Origin: Cryptomeria japonica
Lineage: Eukaryota > Streptophyta > Pinopsida > Cupressales > Cupressaceae
Direction: 5' to 3'
Length of the DNA: 64,000 nt
Assembly: GCF_030272615.1 (NCBI RefSeq)
Contig: NC_081411.1
Coordinates: 825,090,397-825,154,396 of the forward strand
The notes under the pieces were generated by a model that saw only the letters and a program-made list of their open reading frames with translations, was not told the DNA's origin and made no database searches. Positions 1 to 10,248 of this stretch are shown here, piece after piece. The first letter of the stretch is position 1. Each line of letters starts with the position of its first letter. A program made the translations under genes and the position numbers.

Positions 1-390
1 TTCAATAATTTGAGCTAATAATTAACAAGTATGAATTTATTCTTTAATTTTAGAAACATCTTATCCCATCTTTCTATCTTTTCCTTATGTATCCTATTAT
101 TTTCCAATTCAACTTCTTTCCACCAAATAGAAATATGTTCATTCAAGCTAGCTTTAACAAATCTAACTCTTTAAATATCAACAATTTCCTTATACTCAAA
201 ATATTCCTTAATAACATTTTTTCGGACTACTAAAAATCAAATAATATTAGTACCAAGCTTCTTACCAATTTTAGAAATAGCCTTCAACATTTTTATCTAA
301 TTTGTATCTTCTTCTATGTATTCCTCAACAATTTTGGTAGTTGGTGCATTCTCTAGCATATTCATTCTTCTCTTATTTTATTAAGCACTT
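1..390 (-). pseudogene. Ty3/gypsy gag relic
   Basis: Read on the minus strand, this stretch gives a broken gag-like peptide. Its best part, at about 30-200, reads SIWWKEVELENN, then KEKIERWDKMFLKLKNKF. This matches the WW-K-L-R-KI-W-M--KLK-KF pattern of the plant retrotransposon gag family. It is followed in the 5' direction by a poorly kept N-terminal part with several stops. The fragment is head-to-head with the copia RNase H relic that starts at 400, so the two came from different insertions. It runs off the left edge of the window. The frame is not intact and no product is expected. Confidence 0.5.
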
Positions 391-399
391 TCATCTTAA

Positions 400-1110
400 G
401 TGTGCATGGAATTCTCTAATAATATGAAGAATGAATTTGAAATGTCTATGATTGGTGGCTTATTATATCTAACTCAGACTAGACCAAATATTATGAATGC
501 AGTAAGTATTGTTTCAAGATATCAAAGTAATCCTACAGAAAATCATGAATGTGCAGTAAAGAGGATATTTCAGTATTTGCAAGGAACAACAGAATATGGC
601 TTATGGTATTCTAGAGATGATAACTTCACTTTATGTGCATATACAGATTCAAATTGGGTAGGAGATACTAATGATAGGAAGAGCACTTCTGGTGGAGCTT
701 TCTTTCTTGGAAAGAAATTGGTTTCATGGATCAGGAAAAAACTGTCATGCATTTCTTTATCTACTGCAAAAGCTGAATATGTTGCAACAACAACTAATTG
801 CACTCAAGTCTTGTGGATGAAGAAAATGTTGAAGGATATCAAGGTAAATTGTAGTGAACCGGTAGTTATCTATTGTGATAACTCTGTAGCTATTGACATA
901 TCTAAGAATTTGGTATTTCACTCTAAGACTAAGCACATTTCAATAAAATATAACTTTCTGAAGGAAAAGGTGGAAGAAAAGGAAGTCAAATTAGTTTATG
1001 TGAACACTAAAGAGCAGATTGCAGATATATTCACTAAATCGATGTCTAAGGAATCATTTGAATATTTGAGAGACAGGTTAGGGGTATCTACCCCTCTGGC
1101 AGAAACTTAA
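400..1110 (+). pseudogene. Ty1-copia RT C-terminus and RNase H relic
   Basis: An open stretch of 236 codons covers the end of reverse transcriptase and the RNase H domain of a Ty1-copia polyprotein. Landmarks are LLYLTQTRPNIMNAV (RT thumb side), KRIFQYLQGT, the RNase H Asp in CAYTDSNWVGD followed by DRKSTSG, the Glu in STAKAEYV, YCDNSVAID, and the C-terminal KTKHISIKYNFLKEKV. The last residues, LGVSTPLAE, are a normal copia pol end. The 5' side is truncated: the segment FEMSMIGG fuses two places that are about 75 codons apart in the related copy at 24657-25706, which indicates an internal deletion. The ATG at 400 is incidental. It is a dead remnant. Confidence 0.85.
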
Positions 1111-1357
1111 TTGATGGAGCAAAGCATCAATCTGGTATGCATCATCAACTTTATCCTTTGTTGTGGATTGATATAGTGGTGCTACTACTCAGGGGGAGTA
1201 GTCATCTTTGAGATTCACAGGATTTTGATATCTATGTCATATCTTTGTCATTGATGTCAAAGGGGGATAGTTATATGTGAAAAATAATGTCATAATATGT
1301 CATATGGGAGAGAGATTCAGATCAGTTTCAGATTGGATTGGACTCCTTAGGGGGAGT
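1111..1357 (+). other. copia 3' UTR with polypurine tracts
   Basis: This is non-coding sequence between the pol stop and the LTR start. It holds two purine tracts of the type used to prime plus-strand DNA in copia elements, CAGGGGGAGTAG near 1189-1200 and TTAGGGGGAGT at 1348-1357. The second directly abuts the LTR start TGTTGGGA, so it is the functional tract. The phrase TTGATGTCAAAGGGGGATAG (near 1251-1270) is the usual copia 3' UTR signature. Confidence 0.7.
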
Positions 1358-1450
1358 TGTTGGGATTTTTCTGTTTTTCATTGTTATATCTTCTATGAGA
1401 AATGTTTGGCATTTCTGGGCACTTAAATGTTTTATTTGTCACATCTATTG
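1358..1450 (+). repeat. start of copia 3' LTR, truncated
   Basis: TGTTGGGATTTTTCTG follows directly on the polypurine tract and is the expected first part of the 3' LTR of the copia relic at 400-1110. I cannot follow the LTR to a CA end. Within about 100-150 bases it runs into inverted LTR material. The right boundary is a guess. Confidence 0.5.
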
Positions 1451-2054
1451 TTTCCATCAATGACAAAACATCAATGCAACACATAATCAATTCCTTCATA
1501 TTGCCAACACTAAGATATCATCTTCTATGCCAGAATACACCCTGGTTTAAGCTTTGTCTGTTCTAGTCTGAAACCCTAAACCCTTTACCGGAATAACCCT
1601 TACATGAATTTCCTCACATATATAATCTCTCTAACATATTCCTTCCAATTACATATTTGCATCATGATCCATATCAAAATGATCTATCTAATTGACCTAT
1701 ATACCCTATACAAATTATAATGCCTTATGTTAGCTTAAAAAGATATATATAATATCAAATTACATGTCGGCCAGATAACATAAATGCATAAGTATCAAAA
1801 TCAATTGCCGATGGTGGATCCAAGAGATGTCGACCTCCAATACCGATAACTTTTTTGTAAAACCATGTCGACCTACATTGCCGGTAACTAAAGAAATCAT
1901 TATGTCTTGCCGGTGCCGGTATCGGTGTCGATGTAGTATATGTGAAGTGCCTGTCGGTACACAATTGAACCAAAACATGAAGCGGGAACACAATACCATG
2001 TTTCCATCAATGACAACATAGTAAAACCAACCAATTGAGTGTCAATTGCCAACA
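1451..2054 (-). repeat. two inverted copia LTR 5' ends
   Basis: On the minus strand, LTR-like starts TGTTGGCAATATG (from 1509 leftward) and TGTTGGCAATTGAC (from 2054 leftward) are each followed by a TTGTCATTGATGGAAACA phrase. This phrase resembles the LTR starts at 24277 (minus) and 25709 (plus). The segment also has repeated CCGGCA/CCGACA words typical of these LTRs. I see neither a matching CA end nor a target-site duplication. These are best read as overlapping truncated LTRs. Short reading frames here are not genes. Confidence 0.45.
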
Positions 2055-2740
2055 TCTTCTTCAACAACATACAATCAAATCTAAACATTCCTCATCACCT
2101 TGAATATTTATTGTATCATTCTAGAAATATTGACAATACTATAACTTCTAATCCATCATTTGTTGAGATATCTTAACTTTGGATCTAATAAAATTTACCT
2201 CTATTTTGATGGTCTACCTACAAACTCCCTTGCAAATTACCTCATGTTTGATGCTTTATTTACAAGCTTTCTTTGTAGAATACCTTAAATTTAGTGATTT
2301 TTTCTACAAATAACATATTTATTAGTCAAACCATATGCTCTAGCCCCAAATGATGTAGTCATAGTGGGAGGGTGCAATTAAGGCTTATCCAACCATGAAA
2401 CCAAATATGTAAAGATAAAATAAGATGTCAATGACACAAAATACAAACACTAGTAGAATCTTTTTTGATGCATATGTAGAAATGCATTCAAAATCTTTTG
2501 CAAGAGCTTATAATATGAGGCATCAATCGTTAAATTCATCTCATATGACATTACAATGATCTTAAATATACTATCAAATATGGAAAAACCAAAATCTCAC
2601 TAATGGTCATTTCCATAACATCACCCCATCTCAATACCTAACAATATTCATTCATTAAAATAATCCATGTAATCATTATACATTACATCAATTTGCATTA
2701 CTAAAAATTGTTGCCTTCAAAATTTCCCATGACAATAATA
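2055..2740. other. AT-rich spacer, nothing recognised
   Basis: This is non-coding AT-rich sequence with stops in all frames. I see no repeat ends, RNA gene or coding similarity. Confidence 0.5.
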
Positions 2741-4600
2741 TTAGTCCAATTAAGGGGTTAACAAAGGAGAAGTTGTCCTTTGTGATCTAGCAACTTCTCT
2801 AAGGTACTTTCAAAGCTACCAAGTGAAGGGAAAATCAGAATAAACTTGGTTGCTCTAGTTTGTAGTCAACAAGTTCATTCATGTGGATTATATATCACTT
2901 TCACATGAGTCTATTTATTCTTACAATAGAAAAAATCAATCCTTAAAGGTTAAAAAATGATAGATAAATTTAAAGATTGATTTGATCCCAAATAAAGTTT
3001 TAGACAAAAAGTACCTATACCAAATACTAAGACAAGCAATTTCAACATGATATCAAATTTATTCTTCCTCGTCATTTTCAATACCAACCACCCATTCGTC
3101 CACATTTAATTTTCTAATATAACATTTTGAATGAGATTAATAGTGTTGTCTGCAATAATTTCTACTACCATAAAGTTAGTCCAATTAAGGGGTCAACCAA
3201 GGAGAAATTGTCCTTTTTGATCTAGCAATTTCTCTAGTCATTTTTCAGACCTACCAACAAAAGGGAAAACCATATAACAAAGTTGGTTTCTTTAGTTTGT
3301 TGTCAATAAGTTCATTCATGTGGATTATAGATCACTTTCATGGCTCTATTCATTCTTACAATGAGAAAGATAAATTTTAGAAGGTAAAAAATTGATCCAT
3401 AATTTTAAAGATTGTTTTGATCCCAGATAAATTTCTAGACAAAGAGTACCTACATCAAATACTAAGACAATCAATTTCAACACAATACCAAATTTATTAT
3501 TCTCGGTTATTTCCAATACCAAACACCCATTCCTCCACATTGAATTCTCTAATATAACATTTCAATTGATATGAAGAGTGTCGTCTTTTTTGGTTGAAAA
3601 TTTTTCAAACTAGGTGAGTTTACAAAATTATGGTTTCAACCACAGCGAATGAGATTAAATCTCTCCTAATTTCTAAGAGAAGGCTCCCCCTTAAATTTAG
3701 TACTCCACCTTTCTAAAATAAGATACAAGTTTCAACTTCTAAACTAAACTTGGGTGGTGCATCATCCAATCGTCTTTTTCAGAATAAATGTTATTCTTTC
3801 TTTTTGCAGGAAAGAATTTACAATATAGAGCAGCAATAATTATTACAATTTCAATGTTACAAATTAATTCAAAATGTAGGAATGATTAAAATACAAACAA
3901 GTAAAGAAGCAAAGTTTCTATAAAGGCCCAAAGTCCTTCGTTGCTTCTCTAGGATAGGAAAGAGTGCTTAAGCTCAAAGTCTTAAAACCTGTTGCTATCC
4001 TATCAACCTTTTTACAAATACTTCTATAACCCAATGTGTTAACTAAGAAAATCAAAGCAAAGAACAAAGTCTTTAATCTTATTCCTTATTACAACTTTTG
4101 ATAATATTTTTTTGAAACAATAATATGAAGCTCAAAGTCTTCAAATTAAGATTTTCTTTTCCAAGATGGTACAATAAAGCATAGAGTCTTCTAGGTGATA
4201 TCATACTATATTTAAGCTAACTTTTATCTTTAAAATACCAATATGAAGCTCAAAGTATTCAAAATGATATCATATTCACCAATTCCTAATTTTATTAACA
4301 AGAGTTGAGATATGACACAAAGTTCACAAACCAATAATTGCTTCTACTCTTTAATAATATTCCCTCAACAACACCTTTACTTGAGCTAAATAAGAATTTA
4401 TAACAAGAATGACATAAGAACACTCTCACCATAAACCACAAATCACAAAGTCTGGATGCCAAAGCTTTCTTCTTATTTGATCAAGTTTGCAAAATAACAA
4501 TAGGAACACAAAATTTCACTTGTTGCTCTTCACTTCGGCAAAGTTTTGACATATAGATTAAATATTCTAGATCTTAGCCACATATAACAAAGAGAAACCT

Positions 4601-4612
4601 CATATATATAGG
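4601..4612 (-). promoter_or_regulatory. candidate LTR TATA box
   Basis: The minus strand reads CCTATATATATG here, about 1.27 kb inside the element from its TG start. It is the best core-promoter match in the putative solo LTR. The palindrome array lies about 400-1,080 bases upstream of it, in what would be U3. Confidence 0.4.
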
Positions 4613-5010
4613 TGAGATGCAATGAGATAATCTAGGAAAACCATGACTAAATCAAAGAAGAGTCCTATTTGACTTAGAACTTGTGCATGCTCTAGATGCA
4701 AAAGCATGAATACAAAATGACACTTGAGGTGTCAATTGAGATTACAAAATAACACTTGAGGTGTCAATTGAGATTACAAAATGACACTAAACTAGAGATG
4801 CATAAAAATGACTAAGTGTCTAGATCCTTCTCTTACTCATCATTGTCTCCATTTTTCTTTAATAAATATTTATATTGTTGCAAGGTAGCTTTTATTTCAT
4901 AGTCATTTGGTCACAATGTGCTAAATCTGGCATCTGGAGTGGAGTTGTAGAAATGGATTTGAAGAATTCCCAGAGTTGGACAAAAAAAAGACCAAAGATG
5001 TGGTTCATGA

Positions 5011-5682
5011 AGTGCATTTCAAACTTATAAGTTCGATAAGCACTTGGGGAGGGTCAACAATCATATAGGTGCATATCGGACTTACAAGTCCAATCTGCAC
5101 TTATGAAAAAAAAACAAAGGAAAGAAACACTGTCTTTGGTGCAAGTTGGGGTTATAACCTCGATTTACACCTAAGAAAGAATCATGGTGCAAGTCAGAGT
5201 TATAACCCCAATGCGCACCAACTCTTAGCACTTAGCAAAAAATGCAAAAGGAAAATGGTGTGGGTCAGGGTTATAACCCCATACACTGTTATGGGGAGAC
5301 TCGGTGTAGATTGGGTATACGGTCCCGATATACACCTCTACCAGCATTGTTGATTGCCAATGTTGGTGTAAGGTAGGGTTATGACCTTGATCTACACCAG
5401 AATGGGCAGACTTGGTGTAGGTCGGGGTTATAACCCCGCCTTGCACTAGAAACAGGTGAGACTTAAATTTTTAAAGCCTTAGGTGTAGTTCGGGTTTATA
5501 AACCCGACCTACACCTAACATGAGTTTTTACATGACAATGAAGTGGTGTAAATTGAGGTTACAAACCCTATTTGCAACTAACTATAAAATTTGAAGGGAA
5601 GTGTAATTCGGGTTTGTAAACCCGATTTACATTTGTGGGCATAAAAGAGGTGTTATTCAGGTTCGTAACTTTGATTTACACC
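5011..5682. repeat. array of twelve related palindromes
   Basis: Twelve imperfect inverted repeats of 31-34 bases lie in a row. They are at about 5011-5044, 5069-5100, 5138-5171, 5186-5219, 5257-5287, 5303-5336, 5365-5398, 5414-5447, 5482-5515, 5545-5578, 5601-5633 and 5649-5682. Each has a left arm like GGTGTAGGTCGGGGTT, a TATA or TTATAA centre, and the complementary right arm AACCCCGACCTACACC. Mutations in one arm are often, not always, matched in the other. Spacers of about 15-40 bases are unrelated in sequence. The copy at 5482 is nearly perfect. Reading frames crossing this array are artefacts of its repetition. Confidence 0.85.
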
Positions 5683-6745
5683 AAAACATAAAAACTAACT
5701 TAAAAGACCCAAAAAAGGACTAGAACCTTCGAAATGAGAATTAAGGGTCCTAAATCACACATGAGGGGGAATGAAGACTACCTCGAAAAGCGTGGTTAGA
5801 TCACATGAGCCACAAATTGGACAAAATTTGAGGGAGTTGTCTTGTTTTTGTGACATAGTCCAAAAATGAGGACAACAGTATTCAATCATTTCTATGACAA
5901 TAAAGTTAGATCAAGTAGGGGGTCAACCAAAGATAAATTGTCATTTGTTATCTAGCAATTTCTCCTAGGCATTTTTCAAACCTACCAACTAAAGGGAAAA
6001 TCATATAACAAAATTGGTTGCTTTATTTTGTAGTCAACATGTTCATTCATGTAGATTATATATCACTTTCATGGGTCTATTCATTCTTAAAATGAAAAGG
6101 ATCAACCCCAAAGGTTAAAAAATGATCCATAAATTTAAAGATTCTTTTGATCCCAAATTATCTTATAGGTCCAAAGAGTACCTATATAAGATACTAAGGC
6201 AATTAATTTCAACACAATATCAAATTTACTCTTCCTCATTATTTCCAATACTAAACACCCATCCCTCCACGTCTAATTTTTTAATATAACATTTCTATTA
6301 GTATTAAGAGTGTTGTCTTCAGTCATTTCAATGACAATAAAGTTACTCCAATTAAGGGGTCAACCAAGGAGAGATTGTCCTTTGTGATCTTCAATTTATC
6401 CTAAGCATTTTTCAAACCTATCAAGTGAAGGGCAAATCATACAACAAACTTGCTTGCTTTAGTTTGTAATCGACAAGTTCATCCATGTGGATTACGGATC
6501 CCTTTCATTGGTCTATTCATTCATACAATAAACAAGATCAATCATAGAAGGTACGAGTTTGACCCATATAGATGTAAAAATTGTTTCAACCCAAGAAAAT
6601 TTCTAAACAAAGACTACCCATACCAAACACTAAGACAATAAATTTCAACAAAATATCCAACATATTCTTCCTCATTATTTCCCATACGAAACACCTAGAT
6701 TCCTCTGCATTCAATTTTCTAATATAAAATTTCAATTGATATTTA

Positions 6746-7450
6746 CTTTACACACTTTATCATTCCCAACTACCTACATCTATCTAATTAATCTAGGTTA
6801 CATCATAATTTTTTAATTGAAAAATGCATTTATTTTAGGGTTACACCATAATTAAGTCCTACACACTATTGAAATAACCGAGATGAAACAAAGGCAAAGG
6901 TTTTACTTTCCTTTGGATGATGTGAGATAATGCCACGTAATGCTTACATAATCATCACCAAGTAAACACTTCAACCCCTCGTTTAGACATCACACCTAAA
7001 GAGTACAACTAGGCCATGTTCTCTACCTACCTAATTGCACCCTCCAAGTCAGAAATGGAATGAAATAAAAGATTCGATGGGATTTGTATGTACAACATAT
7101 CCCTATAATTTGAGTTAATGATTGATAATTTGTACCTTTAGACATAGGGAAAAAAATGAAATTTCATCACAATTCCCTAGTTGGTATAGATTTGATTTGA
7201 TTCATTCATTCCCTCTCAACTCTAAGGTCGCATCAACTCAAAGGAGTAGACAAAGCACATGCATGGGAATTATGACCCTTAAGGCCTAGGGACCCTCATG
7301 CTCCCTTTCGTCCTTTTGCACTCAGAGATTTTTTTACTGCACCTCTTCACTATTTTTCTAATATTTTATTTTACAAGACATTGTGTAAGAAATCATTAAC
7401 ATCCCCACTCATTCATGTTTGGAATTACTTTTAAGTACCTATGTTACTTG
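6746..7450. other. AT-rich spacer, nothing recognised
   Basis: I see no coding frame, repeat border or RNA gene here. Confidence 0.5.
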
Positions 7451-8890
7451 GGATTATATATTTTAGTCATATTTAAAGATATTAAAAATAATGTTTGGGG
7501 AAATCATGACTAGCAAATTATTTTATGGTTTATATTATTTTTTATTTAAGATTGAGTGGTGGCTTGTCTAGAGATGTGATGGGATTTTAAGATATTGAGG
7601 GATGTGATTTTTTATTTTTTCTATTTGTACTTAAATTTGTTTTCTCCTGGGTTTGTTCAATTAAACATGTATTCTTTATTTATTGTACTTTTTCAATTTC
7701 ATAAATTAAATTTTTTAATGTAAATATTAAGATTATTACCATTATCATTAATAACAAATGTTGGTAGGTTATGCTTTTCTTTATTTTTTTGTTGAGAAGA
7801 TCAATAACATTTAATCATTTTTGTAATTTATTGATATTAAGAGAATGAATCAAAGTTAAAAGAATAATTGACATCTTTTATCTAAAAGTCAAGGACTAAA
7901 GGGTATTTATTTCAGCAAAGTTGTTCTAAGGAATATCCCAAATTCATACTTTCAATTCATTAGACAAATAGCTATCGTACAGTGACAACAAAGACTAGCA
8001 AGTTACAATCATGTACATAAGAACCAAAAATATAAACAACATATATTTTAAGAAAAGTAAAACTTTAGTATGTTATGTCCATCAATCTTTTGGACAATAT
8101 TAAACTTCAAATTTTCTAGTTCCACAAAGAAAATACTCGATGGGATTATACATTTTAGTCGTATTTAAAGACATTAAAAATAATGTTTTGGAAAAATCGG
8201 GACTAGCAATTTTTTTTATAGTTAATTTTATTTATATATATATTTTTAATTTAGGATTGAGTAGTCGCATGTTTATAGATATGATGAGATTTTGAGATAT
8301 AGAAGGATATAAATGTTTTATTCTTTCTATTTATACTTAATTTTGTTTTCTTTCGGGTTTATTCAATTATACATGCACTTCTTATATCTCTTTATTTATT
8401 TTACTTTTTCAATCCTACAAATTAATTTAATCTTTTGTAGAGATTAATATTATTACTATTATCATTGAATAACAAATGTTAATAAGTTATGATTTTCTTT
8501 ATTCTTTCATTTAGTGGATAAACAATCTTCAATGATTTTTGTAATTTGTTTTTGATATTAAAAGCAGCCAAAACAAGGGGGTTGTCCCAGGTACAAATGA
8601 GAAAACAGTGGCAAGCCAACTGTCAGTAGAAAAGCAACAAATTTATATGGATAATTGACCTCTTTCATCTAAAAGTTAGGAACTAAAGGGTATATATTCC
8701 ACCAAAGTAACTCTAAGAATTGTCCCAAACTCATCCTTTCAAGCCATTCTACCAAGAGACATTATATATTGTCATCAAAGACTTCATGTTGTGAATACGT
8801 ACATAAGAACAAAAACTAAAAACAACAATCTTTTGGACAATATTAAACTTCAAATTATATGCAGCTCCACAAAGAAAATATTCTATGTTC
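7451..8890 (+). repeat. tandem duplication of about 0.7 kb
   Basis: The sequence from GGATTATATATTTTAGTCAT at 7451 recurs from 8143 as GGATTATACATTTTAGTCG. The two copies share the same run of landmarks: AATAATGTTT, GATTGAGTAG/GTGG, TTCTATTTGTAC, ACAAATGTT, TGACATCTTT, CTAAAAGTCA, TCTTTTGGACAATATTAAAC and CCACAAAGAAAATA. The second copy has an extra stretch of about 90 bases at about 8562-8650, starting near CAGCCAAAACAAGGGGGTTG. Both are non-coding and clearly diverged. Confidence 0.75.
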
Positions 8891-9448
8891 CAAGAAGCTT
8901 AAATATCTTTTAAATTTCATAATATAATTTTACTTTTCAATGATGTAATGTTTAATGTATTTATAAGAGATTGGTGGATTAATAGCTACTTGTATAATTG
9001 TTTCAATCTTGTTAAGGGTTGACTCTATAAAGACTTACTGTTTTGCTATTTCCTTCTTTATATATTCTTTTTTGAGTTGTTTTACTAAGAAATAAAACTT
9101 AAATTATTAAAAATATATATATATTAAATAAATAAACATTCACTACACTTTTTAATTTAATTTTTTTAAATCAAAATATGAAAGATCAATTTTCTAAAAA
9201 TAAAAAAATTACACACAAAAATAAAGTAAATGCAATATTAATAAAATAAAATAAAATAATTCTTAACTAAATAACTTAATCAATATTTTTTAAACAAATG
9301 CATTTTTCAAAATATTTATATTAATAAATCTTATATTAAAAAATCTTAAATCCCACTTCAATTATTTGAAAAAAACAAACATATTTATATTTTATTTTAT
9401 TATTTATAAAAGAGCATTAAAAAAACTATACTTAATCATTGTTGAAAC
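8891..9448. other. very AT-rich spacer
   Basis: This is low-complexity A/T sequence, including runs such as AATAAAATAAAATAAAAT. I see no gene or element border. Confidence 0.5.
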
Positions 9449-9450
9449 CA

Positions 9451-9779
9451 TCATATTTATGTAGAGTTATATATAAATATAGTTGAAAGTATGTCGTTTT
9501 TTGTATTTTTATAGATTTTTGTATTTTTACCTTCCATTCTAGTGGATAGTAAATGGTATAGTTAGAAGGATGGTCACATAGATTGCTTTCCATGGAATGA
9601 GTTGTTGACCTCTAGGAAATCATCATATTTATGTAGAGTTATATATAAATATCCTTGAAAGTATGTAGATTTTGTATTTTTATAGATTTTTGTATTTTAG
9701 TGTATAGTAAATGGTATAGTTAGAAGAACGATCACATATTTTGCTTTCCATGGAATGAGTTGTTGACCTTTAGGAAATA
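9451..9779 (+). repeat. tandem duplication of 172 bp
   Basis: TCATATTTATGTAGAGTT at 9451 recurs at 9623. Both copies end with GGAATGAGTTGTTGACCT and TAGGAAAT. The second copy lacks a short piece near the middle. It is non-coding. Confidence 0.8.
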
Positions 9780-10248
9780 AAATTGTTGTCAATTTCAAAT
9801 TATTGTAATAGTAGATGTGAAAGAATTGAAGGTTGAAGTTTTGATTTTTTTCATTTTATTTTCTTTGTATTCACGTTCTATTGTATTGTTTTTTTATTTA
9901 TAATTTTTTTAGTAATAATTTTATAATATATATTTTAAAATTAATTTATATATATTATTTGTAATCATATAATTTTTGAGTAGAATTTATTGATCTAGAT
10001 CCTTTAAGTAATTGTTAAGAATAATTTATTTTTCATGAACATGAGTGTTTAACCTATCATTTATTCATTCAAGTGACACTTAAAAGAGTTAAGCATTAAT
10101 AATTCTTTTTTAATTGGACTAAGAAAAATTAAAAATTACAAAGTACAAAAGAAAGACAAAGGACTTAAAAAAGCTAGCTAATTAGATGCCAACAACAACA
10201 ATAGAAATTGAATATCAAAACTCAATATTAGCAACTACAAAATAGAAA
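9780..10248. other. AT-rich spacer
   Basis: This is non-coding and nothing was recognised. It ends at the target site of the solo LTR. Confidence 0.5.

Larger units (their letters stand above)
3591..5877 (-). mobile_element. putative solo LTR with palindrome array
   Basis: This block interrupts unit 2 of the tandem array, and array sequence resumes cleanly after it. On the minus strand it starts TGTTGTCCTCATTTTTGG and ends TTTTCAACCA, giving TG...CA termini as in an LTR. Flanks are GTCTT (3583-3587) and GTATT (5878-5882), an imperfect 5-bp target duplication (4 of 5), with a short T-run between the left copy and the end. A minus-strand TATA box lies near 4601-4612, leaving roughly 1.3 kb of U3 and 1 kb of R-U5. 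There is no internal coding part, primer site or second LTR. An alternative is another class of 2.3-kb insertion. Confidence 0.55.
2741..6745 (+). repeat. four-unit tandem array, period about 435 bp
   Basis: Four diverged direct repeats start with the phrase TTAG-TCCAATTAAGGGGT at 2741, 3176, 5906 and 6343. Each unit keeps the same order of phrases: AAGGAGAAATTGTCCTTTG, then GTTCATTCATGTGGATTA, then TCTATTCATTCTTACAAT, then AATATAACATTTC. The period is 435-437 bp. Units 2 and 3 are separated only because a 2.3-kb element (3591-5877) landed near the end of unit 2. No coding frame persists across units, so this looks like a small satellite-like or duplicated non-coding array. Confidence 0.8.

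Noticed and set aside
5069-5446. Open frames of 94 and 73 codons on opposite strands
   Set aside because: They are a by-product of the palindrome array; the translated sequence is just the repeated arms.
5011-5682. CRISPR-like array
   Set aside because: The repeats are palindromic, variable in sequence and spacing, and lie in plant nuclear DNA inside a putative LTR.
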